From the NCBI RefSeq assembly GCF_039537665.1, contig NZ_BAABAY010000002.1, positions 434,001-498,000 on the forward strand: 64,000 nt of DNA, in the 5' to 3' direction. Positions 42,720 to 51,446 of this stretch are shown here, piece by piece; the first letter of the stretch is position 1; every line of letters begins with the position of its first letter. The position numbers were made by a program, and so were the translations under genes. The DNA is from Gaetbulibacter_A aestuarii (GTDB taxonomy: Bacteria; Bacteroidota; Bacteroidia; Flavobacteriales; Flavobacteriaceae). The notes below the pieces were generated by a model. It did no database searches. It was not told the origin of the DNA and saw only the letters and a list, made by a program, of their open reading frames with translations.

Positions 42720-43259
42720 ATGATTTATTACTGGTTACACATGATCTACATTTTTATCGGGTCCCGATTTTTTTGGAAAAAAATACCTCCGGGAACTGAT
42801 CTCACAAGAACACGCCGTGTTAATCTTTTGGATTGCGAATCGTTTCGTTTCATGGCAAATTCCAAATATTTTTATTACATGGATCTTATTCGTTATGAGG
42901 TGGTCTTCCGCTCAAAGCTTTATAATAACACGGTAAAAAAAGGGATGTTTGGGGTGCTGGCTTCGCAAAAAATTATTTATAGAAAACCCTTACGAAAATT
43001 GCGGAAATTCGAAATCACTTTAAAATTCGAAGGTGCTGATGACAAATGGGTATATCATAGACAAACCTTTACGCAAGATGGTGAGCTATGCGCTATTGGA
43101 TTTACAAAAGCGGGATTTTGGAAACATAAAAAAGCTCAAAATATTAAGGATATATTGATCAATAGTGGTATTAACAGAGCTGTTAGAATGCCGTCAGCAG
43201 AAATATTGGATCTATTTGAACAAGATTATGAGATCCTACAAAATAGTTTATTATTTTAA
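42720..43259 (+). CDS. Thioesterase-family (hot-dog fold) protein
   Basis: 179 residues. After a hydrophobic N-terminus (MIYYWLHMIYIFIGSRFFWK) comes a 4HBT_2-like body similar to acyl-ACP thioesterase/THEM6-type proteins: RRVNLLDCESFRFMANSKYF, YYMDLIRYEVVFRSKL, FGVLASQKIIYRKPLRKLRK and FEITLKFEGADDKWVYHRQT. The usual 'D-x-N-x-H-x-NN' motif is altered (LLDCESFRFMANSKYF), as in THEM6-like members, so catalytic activity is uncertain. It follows the decayed gene and converges on the minus-strand gene at 43276. Confidence 0.75.
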   Translation: MIYYWLHMIYIFIGSRFFWKKIPPGTDLTRTRRVNLLDCESFRFMANSKYFYYMDLIRYEVVFRSKLYNNTVKKGMFGVLASQKIIYRKPLRKLRKFEITLKFEGADDKWVYHRQTFTQDGELCAIGFTKAGFWKHKKAQNIKDILINSGINRAVRMPSAEILDLFEQDYEILQNSLLF

Positions 43260-43275
43260 AAGTTGAAAACTGAGA

Positions 43276-43662
43276 TTAATTCAACTCGATATCTTCAATG
43301 CTATCATCTAATTCGATGCCATCGATCTCATCAATATTATCGATATCAAGCTCTTCCAATTCATCAATGGCTTCTTCTTTAAACTGAGTTTCTTTGGCAT
43401 CTAATGTTTCCGTGCTACTTACTTCTGTTTCGGTAAATAAGGCTTTATAAACAACCAAAACCAATGCCGCGGTGGTAAGTAAAAAACTGAATTGCACTAA
43501 TTTTTTAACCTCACCGGATTTCTTTGAAAAATAAAAGGCAAGCACACCAAAAATAAGGGCAGCAATACTTGGTATTACAGCCAGATTGGAAACAGGTAAT
43601 ACAGCTAAAATTATAGCTAAAATCGCTGCAATTAGGGCCAAAATGGTAAACAACTTTTTCAT
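43276..43662 (-). CDS. Small membrane protein with acidic C-terminal tail
   Basis: 128 residues. Three hydrophobic helices (LFTILALIAAILAIILAVLP; LAVIPSIAALIFGVLAFYF; LVQFSFLLTTAALVLVVY) are followed by an acidic tail rich in Asp, Glu and Ile with a loose repeat (ELEELDIDNIDEIDGIELDD). The gene starts 2 bp after the DUF3108 stop, so it is co-transcribed. I recognise no specific family. The acidic tail could bind metal or a basic partner; that is speculation. Confidence 0.75.
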   Translation of the reverse strand: MKKLFTILALIAAILAIILAVLPVSNLAVIPSIAALIFGVLAFYFSKKSGEVKKLVQFSFLLTTAALVLVVYKALFTETEVSSTETLDAKETQFKEEAIDELEELDIDNIDEIDGIELDDSIEDIELN

Positions 43663-43664
43663 AA

Positions 43665-44435
43665 TTAATTTCTTAAGCCGGAGGCGGATTTAATGCGTAG
43701 TTCTCCGGTTCCAACCGGGATCTTGAATTTTCCGTAGACAATAATTTTATTGGCGTCAGCAGTGAGCCATATCAAATTGCTGTTGGTGCCTTGTAAGGCA
43801 TTGGTACTTCGAGAACCAAGCGCTAATTTATAACAACTTTTTTTGCCAAGGGCCGTACTTATGGTTTCCTTACCTAAATAAGTAAATTGTCCTTTCAATT
43901 CCTTATTATCAAAAATAATGGTAAATGTCTTTACCGTCCCTACACTCATAGAACTATAATCTAAAAGCCTGATGGAATACAGTGTGGATACAATATCTTT
44001 TGTGCTATTTCCAATCGAAACGCTTTTGTTTTCCTCATAACCATTTTTCTTTTTCATCTGAGATTTTACAGTATGCGTTTTGTGGCTAAACGTGTATTTC
44101 ATATACTTGTAAAAACCGCCTTCAGTAATATCTCTTTTGTAAAGGTATGGCGTTAGGCTTTTCGGACTTACATAACTTTCATAAAGGTCACGAATTTTAA
44201 AAAAATTGTCCCATTTACTATAGGTAGCTGCAGTACACTTTAATTGAAGAAGTGTAGCTTTTGAGGTTTTTACCGGACTGGTTTCCATCTTGATCTCGGC
44301 AAGATCGTTTAATATACCCGACATGTTATACGATGCCGTGTAAACCAAGGTTTCATTGTAACCAATGGCATCGTTTTGTGCGTAAGATAGAAAGGTAAAA
44401 GAAAAACACAGTGCGATTAAGAAAGTTCGAAGCAT
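43665..44435 (-). CDS. DUF3108 domain-containing periplasmic protein
   Basis: 256 residues with a signal peptide ending FLSYAQ. The DUF3108 pattern is clear: GYNETLVYTASYNMSGILND, AATYSKWDNFFKIRDLYESY, LTPYLYKRDITEGGFYKYMK and the closing NLIWLTADANKIIVYGKFKI. This is a common beta-rich envelope protein of unknown function in Bacteroidota. It is followed after 2 bp by the small acidic-tail membrane gene, and divergent from the universal stress protein gene. Confidence 0.92.
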   Translation of the reverse strand: MLRTFLIALCFSFTFLSYAQNDAIGYNETLVYTASYNMSGILNDLAEIKMETSPVKTSKATLLQLKCTAATYSKWDNFFKIRDLYESYVSPKSLTPYLYKRDITEGGFYKYMKYTFSHKTHTVKSQMKKKNGYEENKSVSIGNSTKDIVSTLYSIRLLDYSSMSVGTVKTFTIIFDNKELKGQFTYLGKETISTALGKKSCYKLALGSRSTNALQGTNSNLIWLTADANKIIVYGKFKIPVGTGELRIKSASGLRN

Positions 44436-44609
44436 GTTGTAGATTTTAATTTATAACGTTTTTGTAAACATTTATTGTGCCGAAAATACAATTCATATCA
44501 GTTTTATACTAATTTAAATTGGGCCATTTCGAAGAAATCGATGAACTGACAATTATCATATTTTCTGGTAATTAACTGTTATAATTTTACAAAGAACCTA
44601 TTTTCTTTG

Positions 44610-45464
44610 ATGATGAAAGCCATACTCTTACCAACCGACTTCTCAAATAACTCCGTAAATGCCATTCATTACGCTATGCGTTTATTTAAGGATGAAAGAT
44701 GTGAGTTTTATATTTTGAACATTCAAAAGGCCTCTTCCTTCATTTCGGATGATATGTTGGTAATGTCTTCTACAGCAACCCTTTACAATACGCTTGTTGA
44801 AGCTGCCAAAAAATCGATCAATAATCTAATTGTTAATCTTAAAAAGCAATTTAAAAATGATAATCACATTTTTCATGCGCTGGTTGATTACGATAATTTT
44901 GTTGATTCAGTAAACCAGATCACCACACAACATAAAATTGATCTGATCGTAATGGGCACCCATGGAGCTTCAGGATTAAAGAAAATGTTGTTTGGCAGTA
45001 ACACGGTACATGTTATTAAGCGTTCTAAAGTTCCTGTTTTGGTAATTCCTGATAAATGTCGTTTTAAAAATCTTGATGAGGTTGGGTTCACTACAAGCTT
45101 TAAATCGAAATATGAAGAGCAGGATTTTAAGTTTTTACGCGATCTTTTGGTTCGACATAAATCCCATTTATTTGTGATGCACGTTATCCAGAGTGAGGAC
45201 ACCGAAATAGAATTAAATGATAATGTCGATTTTTTTAAATTAAATTTTGATGATGTATCTATTCAACGCATACCAAACCATAAAGATTCGGTTTATAATG
45301 GGATTCATGAATTTGCAGATGCTCATAAATTAAAACTGATTGTTATGTTGGCTAAGACCCATGGCTTTTTAAATCGATTATTTTCTGAATATCGTGTGGA
45401 AACCTTCGCTTTTAAAATCGATTTGCCCTTACTCGTTCTAAAACAGGTTAAATCAGATAGTTGA
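44610..45464 (+). CDS. Universal stress protein with two UspA domains
   Basis: 284 residues from ATG at 44610 (the next codon is also ATG). The first UspA domain opens MKAILLPTDFSNNSVNAIHY and has an intact ATP-binding loop, VMGTHGASGLKKMLFGSNTV. The second (about 155-284) keeps the fold but its loop (MLAKTHGFLNRLFSEYRVET) lacks the G-2x-G-9x-G(S/T) pattern, so only the first half should bind ATP. Tandem Usp proteins like this are induced by stress or starvation. Confidence 0.93.
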   Translation: MMKAILLPTDFSNNSVNAIHYAMRLFKDERCEFYILNIQKASSFISDDMLVMSSTATLYNTLVEAAKKSINNLIVNLKKQFKNDNHIFHALVDYDNFVDSVNQITTQHKIDLIVMGTHGASGLKKMLFGSNTVHVIKRSKVPVLVIPDKCRFKNLDEVGFTTSFKSKYEEQDFKFLRDLLVRHKSHLFVMHVIQSEDTEIELNDNVDFFKLNFDDVSIQRIPNHKDSVYNGIHEFADAHKLKLIVMLAKTHGFLNRLFSEYRVETFAFKIDLPLLVLKQVKSDS

Positions 45465-45568
45465 AAATTTTATGTTTTTTTTTAAAGGAATAAATTATTC
45501 CAAGATTCGGTGTAACAAAAACAATGAGTCTACGTCCTATTACTGTCAATCAAAACAAAACCATCATC

Positions 45569-45907
45569 ATGAAAGAAGATAATCAACTCATCGTGCTGAC
45601 CCATTTGAGTCAGCTAATCACCTTAGTCATTGGCTTCGGTAGTTTGTTGTTGCCATTAATATTATGGTTAACACAGAAAGAAAAGGTATATACCATGGAT
45701 GCCCATGGTAAGAATATTTTGAATTTTCAAATTAGCATGATTATTTATGCCTTATTATGTATTCCGTTAATTTTCTTGTTCGGTTTGGGTATCGTAGGCT
45801 TGATTGGAGTAGGGATCATATCCTTTGTATTTCCGATCGTGAATGCGATCAAAGCCAGCCATGGAGAAATTGCAAAATATCCGTTATCTCTTAATTTTAT
45901 TAGTTAG
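45569..45907 (+). CDS. DUF4870 membrane protein
   Basis: 112 residues from ATG at 45569 (MKEDNQLIVLTHLSQLITLV); an in-frame ATG at 45524 would add 15 residues and cannot be excluded. DUF4870 features are visible: an N-terminal helix, the basic loop LWLTQKEKVYTMDAHGKNIL, NFQISMIIYALLCIPLIFLF and a final hydrophobic pair ending IVNAIKASHGEIAKYPLSL. Function unknown. It ends at a bidirectional terminator shared with dnaN. Confidence 0.88.
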   Translation: MKEDNQLIVLTHLSQLITLVIGFGSLLLPLILWLTQKEKVYTMDAHGKNILNFQISMIIYALLCIPLIFLFGLGIVGLIGVGIISFVFPIVNAIKASHGEIAKYPLSLNFIS

Positions 45908-45927
45908 TTAGTTTTTAGAGATAAACA

Positions 45928-45957
45928 AAAACGCTCACCAATCGGTGAGCGTTTTTT
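45928..45957. terminator. Bidirectional terminator between DUF4870 and dnaN
   Basis: AAAACGCTCACC (45928-45939) and GGTGAGCGTTTT (45944-45955) make a perfect 12-bp stem with a 4-nt loop and flanking A/T runs, between two convergent genes. Confidence 0.9.
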
Positions 45958-45976
45958 GGTTATGGAATAATTTTTT

Positions 45977-47095
45977 TTATGAATTTAGCATCACCGGCAT
46001 TACAAGCATAGTTACATGCTCACCATCATCCAGACCATCAACAGGGGTTAAGATTCCTGCACGATTTGGCATACTCATTTCCAATTGCACTTCATCTGAA
46101 CTCAGATTATTAAGCATTTCAGTAAGGAAGCGTGAGTTAAAACCGATTTGCATATCGTCGCCCTGATAATCACAGGTTAAACGCTCTTCAGCTTTATTAC
46201 TGTAGTCTACATCTTCAGCTGAAATATTCAATTCAGCTCCGGCAATTTTTAAACGGATCTGATGTGTTGTTTTATTTGAAAAAATACTTACACGACGCAC
46301 AGAATTTAAGAATTGGGTTCTGTCGATCACAAGTTTATTCGGATTTTCTTTTGGAATTACCGCCTCGTAATTTGGATATTTTCCATCGATCAAACGACAA
46401 ATCAATTCTGAATTTTCAAAAGTAAATTTTGCATTACTGTCGTTGTATTCAATAATCACATCTTCTTCACTGGCTGCTAAAATTCCTTTTAAAAGATTCA
46501 AAGGTTTTTTAGGCATGATGAATTCTGCTACCTGACTTGCCTTTACATCCTCTCTTGTGTATTTAACCAGTTTATGGGCATCGGTTGCCACAAAGGTTAA
46601 ACCTTCCGTAGAGAACTGAAAAAACACGCCACTCATCACAGGACGAAGATCGTCGTTTCCTGCTGCAAATATCGTTTTACTTATTGCACTGGCCAGAATA
46701 TCGCCGGTTACAACTGTTTTGCTTGGGTCTTCAAGGGCTACAGCTTTAGGGAATTCATTGCCATCAGCATAAGCCAACGCATATTTACCGTGATTCGAAC
46801 TGATTTCAACTGTGTTATTATCCTCTACAACAAAGGTTAATGGTTGTTCAGGAAAGGTTTTGAGTGTATCCAAAAGCAAACGTGCCGGAATAGCGACACT
46901 ACCTTCGCTGTCACTTTCTACATCGAGTGTTGAAGCCATAGTAGTTTCAAGATCACTGGCAGAAACGGTGAGTTTATTTTGATTTAATTCGAATAAAAAA
47001 TTATCTAGAATAGGTAAGGTGTTTGAATTGTTAATAACACCACCCAAAACTTGTAGTTGTTTTAATAAATAAGTACTGGAAACAATAAATTTCAT
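45977..47095 (-). CDS. dnaN: DNA polymerase III beta subunit (sliding clamp)
   Basis: 372 residues from ATG at 47095 (a TTG one codon upstream is less likely). The clamp opens MKFIVSSTYLLKQLQVLGGV and contains TILDNFLFELN-like first-domain strands, RPVMSGVFFQFSTEGLTFVA with TDAHKLVKYTR, and the C-terminal VLMPV-type ending MLVMPVMLNS. It forms the ring that holds Pol III on DNA. Neither dnaA nor DnaA-box clusters were seen nearby, in line with Bacteroidota where dnaN need not mark the origin. Confidence 0.97.
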   Translation of the reverse strand: MKFIVSSTYLLKQLQVLGGVINNSNTLPILDNFLFELNQNKLTVSASDLETTMASTLDVESDSEGSVAIPARLLLDTLKTFPEQPLTFVVEDNNTVEISSNHGKYALAYADGNEFPKAVALEDPSKTVVTGDILASAISKTIFAAGNDDLRPVMSGVFFQFSTEGLTFVATDAHKLVKYTREDVKASQVAEFIMPKKPLNLLKGILAASEEDVIIEYNDSNAKFTFENSELICRLIDGKYPNYEAVIPKENPNKLVIDRTQFLNSVRRVSIFSNKTTHQIRLKIAGAELNISAEDVDYSNKAEERLTCDYQGDDMQIGFNSRFLTEMLNNLSSDEVQLEMSMPNRAGILTPVDGLDDGEHVTMLVMPVMLNS

Positions 47096-47131
47096 CAATT
47101 ATTGGCGTTTAGTTTTCAAAATGTCTATTTA

Positions 47132-47139
47132 CAAAGATA
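47132..47139 (-). promoter_or_regulatory. -7 element of dnaN
   Basis: TATCTTTG on the minus strand matches TAnnTTTG, 36 bp before the start codon, in the 80-bp gap after gldG. A TTTG lies 24 bp further upstream, longer than usual. Confidence 0.5.
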
Positions 47140-47178
47140 TTCTTTCGCATCTTTATTTGGAAACAAACTTATTAACAT

Positions 47179-48858
47179 TTAAGCTCCATATTTTTTCTTT
47201 CTCAGGTAATTGAAAACAAAACCGAAAAGTGCCAATAAAACCAGTGGTAGTGCTATATTTAATAGTTGCCACAGTGTTTTTTGAGAGGCTATTTTTTGCT
47301 GGTCCAGGAAGGCTACAGAGATTTGTTTTGATCGAATGTTTATAAGTCCCGTATCATCAAGCAGATAATTCACAGCATTGAGTAGGAATTCTTTGTTACC
47401 GTAAAGTTGTCCTGTCCAACGGTCGAAGCCCAGTTCCTGCGGCTGATTTTTGATAACATCATTTTTAATGAGGTCACCATCAGAAATCACCACCATTTTT
47501 GTGGGTTCACTAATGGTTTTAAAATCATTTATTTTGAAAGGCTTCAGGCGATTTTCAAACACGGAATGAAATTCCCCTTCAAGCAATACAGCCAAAGTGA
47601 TATTACCATGATTAAAAAGCTTTAGATCCTGTTCTTGGGTTACGATATTCAAACTAATTTCACTTGGTGTTCCTTCAAGTTTGCTCAAAGGAGCGGATTC
47701 CAATAAAATAGTTTTCTTCACATCATTTTTAAGGGTGTCGATCTGGTTGGCAAAATCAAAGCGCACCAGATTGATGTTATTAACGATTGGATGATGATTT
47801 TCTGTTCCCGCCAAAGGCGAATAGGGCCAACGTAAATTTTGAAATTGAGAATCGCTACCCTGACCAATAGCCAAAGTAATTGGGGCAGAGTAGAGGGTAC
47901 TTACCAAATTAGGATTGATACGAACGCCGTATTTGAAGAAGAAATCCGTAAGATTTAATTCGCGCCCAACAGCATAGTTCATGCCCCGGCTGTTGTAAAG
48001 GCTATCCTTTTCCATAGCCACCTTATCAATAAGCCACATGCTTTTGCCGCCATTCATGGTATATTGGTCCAAAACATATTTTTCACTATCTGTAAAGGGC
48101 TCTAAAGGTTTCGCATTAATGATCAGATCGTACTGTTCCAGTTCTTTCAAGGTTTTCTGCGGATTGCTCCCCACACTATCTAAGGTGAAGGGTGCGATAA
48201 AATAGTAGGAACCAATTTTCTTGACAAAATCAGCAATGTATTTATCGGCCAACTGGCCATTACCTTTCAAAATAGCGATCTTCTTGCTTTTGGGTTGGGT
48301 CAATTTTTTAAAACCATCCGTAAAAGCGTATTCCAGATGTTGAATCGAGTTGGTAACAAGATCCTGCTGTGAAGCACCAATCTTATTTTTTATCAATGAA
48401 ATAGCGACCGTTTGATCGTTATAGCTAGCCAAAGCCCAGGGAAAAATAATGGCTTTTGATGATTTACCGTTTTCCTGCACGCTCAACTGCATCGGAGTTA
48501 AACCGCGCTGTGTCAGTTGTTGGATAACCTGATCCTGATTAGCTTCATCTTGAAGCGGATCGATAAAATTGAAAATGATATTATTATTTTCCGAATGGAA
48601 TTCTTCAAGGATCTGTTTCGTTTCACTTTGCAAACGACGGAATTCTGCAGGGAAATCATCACCTTTTAAAAATATATCTATTTGTAATGGCGAATCCGCC
48701 TCATCAACAATATTTTTGGTAGCCTCGCTTAAGGTATAACGTTTATCCTTGGTAAGATCAAAACGTTCATAGACCTTACTGCTAATCACATTAACAACGA
48801 TCAGTGTAAGTAAAACCAGGGCAATATATTTAATAGTCTTATTCAAATTCCTTTTCAA
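47179..48858 (-). CDS. gldG: Gliding motility ABC transporter substrate-binding-like protein GldG
   Basis: 559 residues. An N-terminal transmembrane helix (IKYIALVLLTLIVVNVISSK) precedes the GldG/ABC-type uncharacterised domain (RFDLTKDKRYTLSEATKNIV; LQIDIFLKGDDFPAEFRRLQ), with PWALASYNDQTVAISLI, IAILKGNGQLADKYIADFVK and NGGKSMWLIDKVAMEKDSLY, and a C-terminal helix (LLNIALPLVLLALFGFVFNY). GldF-GldG with GldA form an ABC transporter required for gliding in Flavobacterium. The start overlaps the small gene at 48839 by 20 bp. Confidence 0.95.
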   Translation of the reverse strand: MKRNLNKTIKYIALVLLTLIVVNVISSKVYERFDLTKDKRYTLSEATKNIVDEADSPLQIDIFLKGDDFPAEFRRLQSETKQILEEFHSENNNIIFNFIDPLQDEANQDQVIQQLTQRGLTPMQLSVQENGKSSKAIIFPWALASYNDQTVAISLIKNKIGASQQDLVTNSIQHLEYAFTDGFKKLTQPKSKKIAILKGNGQLADKYIADFVKKIGSYYFIAPFTLDSVGSNPQKTLKELEQYDLIINAKPLEPFTDSEKYVLDQYTMNGGKSMWLIDKVAMEKDSLYNSRGMNYAVGRELNLTDFFFKYGVRINPNLVSTLYSAPITLAIGQGSDSQFQNLRWPYSPLAGTENHHPIVNNINLVRFDFANQIDTLKNDVKKTILLESAPLSKLEGTPSEISLNIVTQEQDLKLFNHGNITLAVLLEGEFHSVFENRLKPFKINDFKTISEPTKMVVISDGDLIKNDVIKNQPQELGFDRWTGQLYGNKEFLLNAVNYLLDDTGLINIRSKQISVAFLDQQKIASQKTLWQLLNIALPLVLLALFGFVFNYLRKKKYGA

Positions 48859-49324
48859 GTTGATATTGTTTTACCGCCGTTACCGTATCATGGTCAAAGG
48901 TAAGTTCCAAACATTCCTGCATATGGTTAAAAGCGCCTGGCTCAAAACCTAAATTGTAATTCCACAGTTCTGGTGAGTTTGCTTTTATGTTATCGTCCCA
49001 ACCATACCATTCTGCCTCTCCTAACTGTTTTTCAACCTGTGCTTTGGTTTTTCCAATAAACAAGCTATCCGAGATCATATTATCACTCATTTCATAACGT
49101 AAAGCCGGTTCCTCTTTCCAGGCTTCGGCATCAAAGTATTTTTCGTGGTGATAAGAACTAAAAATATTTAAAACCGGATAGAATACATAATAGAATACAA
49201 ATGGTGTTAATACCAGGGCGATCAAAAAACTGAGCCATTTGCGTTTGTCTATGGTATTGGCGAACCACCACATCAATAAAAATATGACAACCAAAAATAT
49301 AATATGCAAAGGGGTGTAGATCAT
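48839..49324 (-). CDS. Membrane protein with BamE/SmpA-like motif between gldF and gldG
   Basis: 161 residues. Two N-terminal helices (LHIIFLVVIFLLMWWFANTI; WLSFLIALVLTPFVFYYVFY) precede a soluble domain with SDSLFIGKTKAQVEKQLGEA, the 'G-x-(S/T)-x-x-x-V-x-x-x-L-G' pattern of BamE/SmpA-like beta-alpha modules. It overlaps gldF by 4 bp and gldG by 20 bp, so all three are made as one unit. Function unknown; position suggests a link to the Gld ABC transporter. Confidence 0.85.
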   Translation of the reverse strand: MIYTPLHIIFLVVIFLLMWWFANTIDKRKWLSFLIALVLTPFVFYYVFYPVLNIFSSYHHEKYFDAEAWKEEPALRYEMSDNMISDSLFIGKTKAQVEKQLGEAEWYGWDDNIKANSPELWNYNLGFEPGAFNHMQECLELTFDHDTVTAVKQYQLEKEFE

Positions 49325-50040
49325 TGGCGCTCGCGGTTTAGGGTTAATTTTGTAAGGATTAAAAAGAATACAGTTATACTTAAAAAGTAAATGATATCTC
49401 GCGTATCCAAAACGCCGCGACCCATGCTGTTAAAATGATATTTCATACCAAGCTGATCTATAAAATCACTAAAAGTGAAATCGGCGATCCCTTCAAATCC
49501 CGCATAAAAGAAAAAACACAAGAATACCGCACTAATAAAAGCCACAATTTGATTGCTTGAAAATGTAGAAGCAAATATTCCAATTGCTGTGTATGCGGCT
49601 ACCAGGAATAGCAGACCAAAATAAGAGCCCAAAGTACTTCCCAGATCAATATTGCCAACAGGATTTCCTAATTGGTACACCGTGTATACATAAAGTAAGG
49701 TTGGTAACAGCGCAATGATTATGAGAACAAAAGCTGCAAAATATTTACCTAAAATAATATTACGAATACCTATAGGTTTGGTTAATAATAACTCTAAAGT
49801 TCCTTGTTTCTTTTCATCGGAAAAACTTCGCATAGTAACCGCCGGAATCAAGAAGATCAAAATCCAGGGCGCCAGTAAAAAGAAGGAGGAAAGATCGGCA
49901 AAGCCGTAATCCGGGATGTTGAAATTACCTTTAAAAAGCCAGAGAAATAAGCCATTTAGAACCAGGAAAATGGAGATAACAAGATACCCTACAGGTGAGG
50001 CAAAAAATGAGTTTATTTCTTTTTTTAGTATCGAGAGCAT
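49321..50040 (-). CDS. gldF: Gliding motility ABC transporter permease GldF
   Basis: 239 residues, an ABC-2 type permease with six helices. GldF signatures: MLSILKKEINSFFASPVGYL, FFLLAPWILIFLIPAVTMRS, FSDEKKQGTLELLLTKPI and LGKYFAAFVLIIIALLPTLL. It is the inner-membrane part of the GldAFG transporter linked to gliding and T9SS function. The 24-bp gap to the upstream ABM gene suggests it is transcribed from the promoter of the SAM hydroxide adenosyltransferase gene or one within that stretch. gldA is not in the window. Confidence 0.95.
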   Translation of the reverse strand: MLSILKKEINSFFASPVGYLVISIFLVLNGLFLWLFKGNFNIPDYGFADLSSFFLLAPWILIFLIPAVTMRSFSDEKKQGTLELLLTKPIGIRNIILGKYFAAFVLIIIALLPTLLYVYTVYQLGNPVGNIDLGSTLGSYFGLLFLVAAYTAIGIFASTFSSNQIVAFISAVFLCFFFYAGFEGIADFTFSDFIDQLGMKYHFNSMGRGVLDTRDIIYFLSITVFFLILTKLTLNRERQ

Positions 50041-50064
50041 GTTTCGATGATAAAATTAAAAAAA

Positions 50065-50361
50065 TTACGGCAAGAATTCTATTTTATTTACACTCCATGC
50101 TTCAGGCCTGATACTGAACAATGGTTTTGTTTTAGACCAAACATCCTTAAAAACCTCAGAGCTTCTGTAATTTTGAAGTGCTTTTTCATCATCCCAATAA
50201 CTATAAGTAAAAAATACACTGGGATCATTTTTATCACGGTAAAGTTCTAATAACCGGCAGCCTTCAAAGCCACGAATGCGTGATTTATAGCCTTCAAAAT
50301 GTTTCAGAAACACCTCGATATTTTGTTTATAAAATCCCATTTTTACTATTCGTACAAGCAT
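50065..50361 (-). CDS. Antibiotic biosynthesis monooxygenase (ABM) domain protein
   Basis: 98 residues forming one ABM/dimeric alpha-beta barrel: MLVRIVKMGFYKQNIEVFLK, SRIRGFEGCRLLELYRDKND and PSVFFTYSYWDDEKALQNYR, with conserved W and F in VWSKTKPLFSIRPEAWS. Members include quinol monooxygenases and heme-degrading enzymes, but the fold is also used for unrelated tasks, so no reaction is assigned. It lies 3 bp after the SAM hydroxide adenosyltransferase gene. Confidence 0.88.
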   Translation of the reverse strand: MLVRIVKMGFYKQNIEVFLKHFEGYKSRIRGFEGCRLLELYRDKNDPSVFFTYSYWDDEKALQNYRSSEVFKDVWSKTKPLFSIRPEAWSVNKIEFLP

Positions 50362-50364
50362 AAA

Positions 50365-51201
50365 TTACTCCTTATTAAAGTTTATGGTTACCGTATCCCT
50401 AACACCTAAGCCTAAAAGTGTTGAAGCACTTCCAACGGTTTGAGGATCACTTTTAAATACCGCGATCTCTAAAAAATCTCCGGAATTGAACACCACGAGT
50501 TTCCGACCTTCATCATGACGTTTTTCAGCAGGAATATCAAAGTTAACGATCTGGCTATATTTCTTAAAGATCTCAGTAAATTTATAATGTCGTGCTGAGA
50601 TCACGAAAGAACGTCCTTTTTGGATTTGCTCAAAAAACTGACGCTTAATATTCGTGACTACATTCCCGTAATTATCAATGTAGATCACACTTCCTATAAT
50701 TTGTGTTTTGTCATCATTCACATAAGGCACAATATTTTTAATGGGCTTTATGGCGTCTATACGCTTACCAACCACATCCAAAGTCCCGCCTCGAGCAATA
50801 TGGCAGGCTACTTTCACAAATACATCTAATACAGGAAAACTAGTTTGGATCTTATCGTGAATATTGATTTCAACAATGTGTTCCGGAGCAATTTCTGAGC
50901 AGATCATACTCATAATGCCGTTATTGGCACAAATAAAAAAATGCCCGTCCAGTTTCATGGCAATATGCTTATTTTCCGGATTAATTTCAGAATCGATCCC
51001 AATAATATGGATGGTGCCTTTCGGGAAACTATTGTAGGCATTTTGGATGATATACGAAGCTTCCGGAATATTAAACGGCGAAATAGAATGCGAGATATCA
51101 ACAATTTTAACATCAGGAAGTTCACTGTAAATAGCCCCTTTGGTAGCGCCAGCAAAGTGATCTTTTTCTCCGAAGTCGGTTGTTAGGGTGATAATTGCCA
51201 T
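50365..51201 (-). CDS. SAM hydroxide adenosyltransferase (DUF62/chlorinase-fluorinase family)
   Basis: 278 residues from ATG at 51201; the in-frame TTG upstream is rejected. The N-terminal domain reads IITLTTDFGEKDHFAGATKG, VKIVDISHSISPFNIPEASY and GTIHIIGIDSEI; the C-terminal beta barrel includes IIGSVIYIDNYGNVVTNIKR. Non-halogenating members cleave S-adenosylmethionine with water to adenosine and methionine. The gene starts the run with ABM, gldF and gldG, divergent from phoH; -7 box TAAATTTG lies at 51247-51240. Confidence 0.92.
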   Translation of the reverse strand: MAIITLTTDFGEKDHFAGATKGAIYSELPDVKIVDISHSISPFNIPEASYIIQNAYNSFPKGTIHIIGIDSEINPENKHIAMKLDGHFFICANNGIMSMICSEIAPEHIVEINIHDKIQTSFPVLDVFVKVACHIARGGTLDVVGKRIDAIKPIKNIVPYVNDDKTQIIGSVIYIDNYGNVVTNIKRQFFEQIQKGRSFVISARHYKFTEIFKKYSQIVNFDIPAEKRHDEGRKLVVFNSGDFLEIAVFKSDPQTVGSASTLLGLGVRDTVTINFNKE

Positions 51202-51239
51202 CGGCAAAATTGTTGATATGTTTTTAGCGTTAAGTCACT

Positions 51240-51257
51240 CAAATTTATGTATTTTTG
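51240..51257. promoter_or_regulatory. Overlapping divergent promoters of phoH and the SAM hydroxide adenosyltransferase operon
   Basis: TAAATTTG on the minus strand (51247-51240) and TATTTTTG on the plus strand (51250-51257) are both TAnnTTTG boxes, only 2 bp apart and pointing away from each other. Neither has a clear -33 TTTG. Confidence 0.45.
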
Positions 51258-51446
51258 AGTGGGTGTATTTTGTTACACAAACCTACGCAAATTTTCGTTT
51301 TTGTTTTTATAATTTAACCAAAAATGTAACGGGTTGGTAATTCAGGTGGCGAGCCTAAAATTCACCTTCAGTAATAACCTTAAACCAAATATGCATTCGC
51401 CTATCAACCAACTGATAGCAGCTTAATTTAAATTAAACACAGGCTT

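Noticed and set aside
45977..47178. Replication origin near dnaN
   Set aside because: No dnaA, no cluster of DnaA boxes and no AT-rich repeat array seen around the gene.
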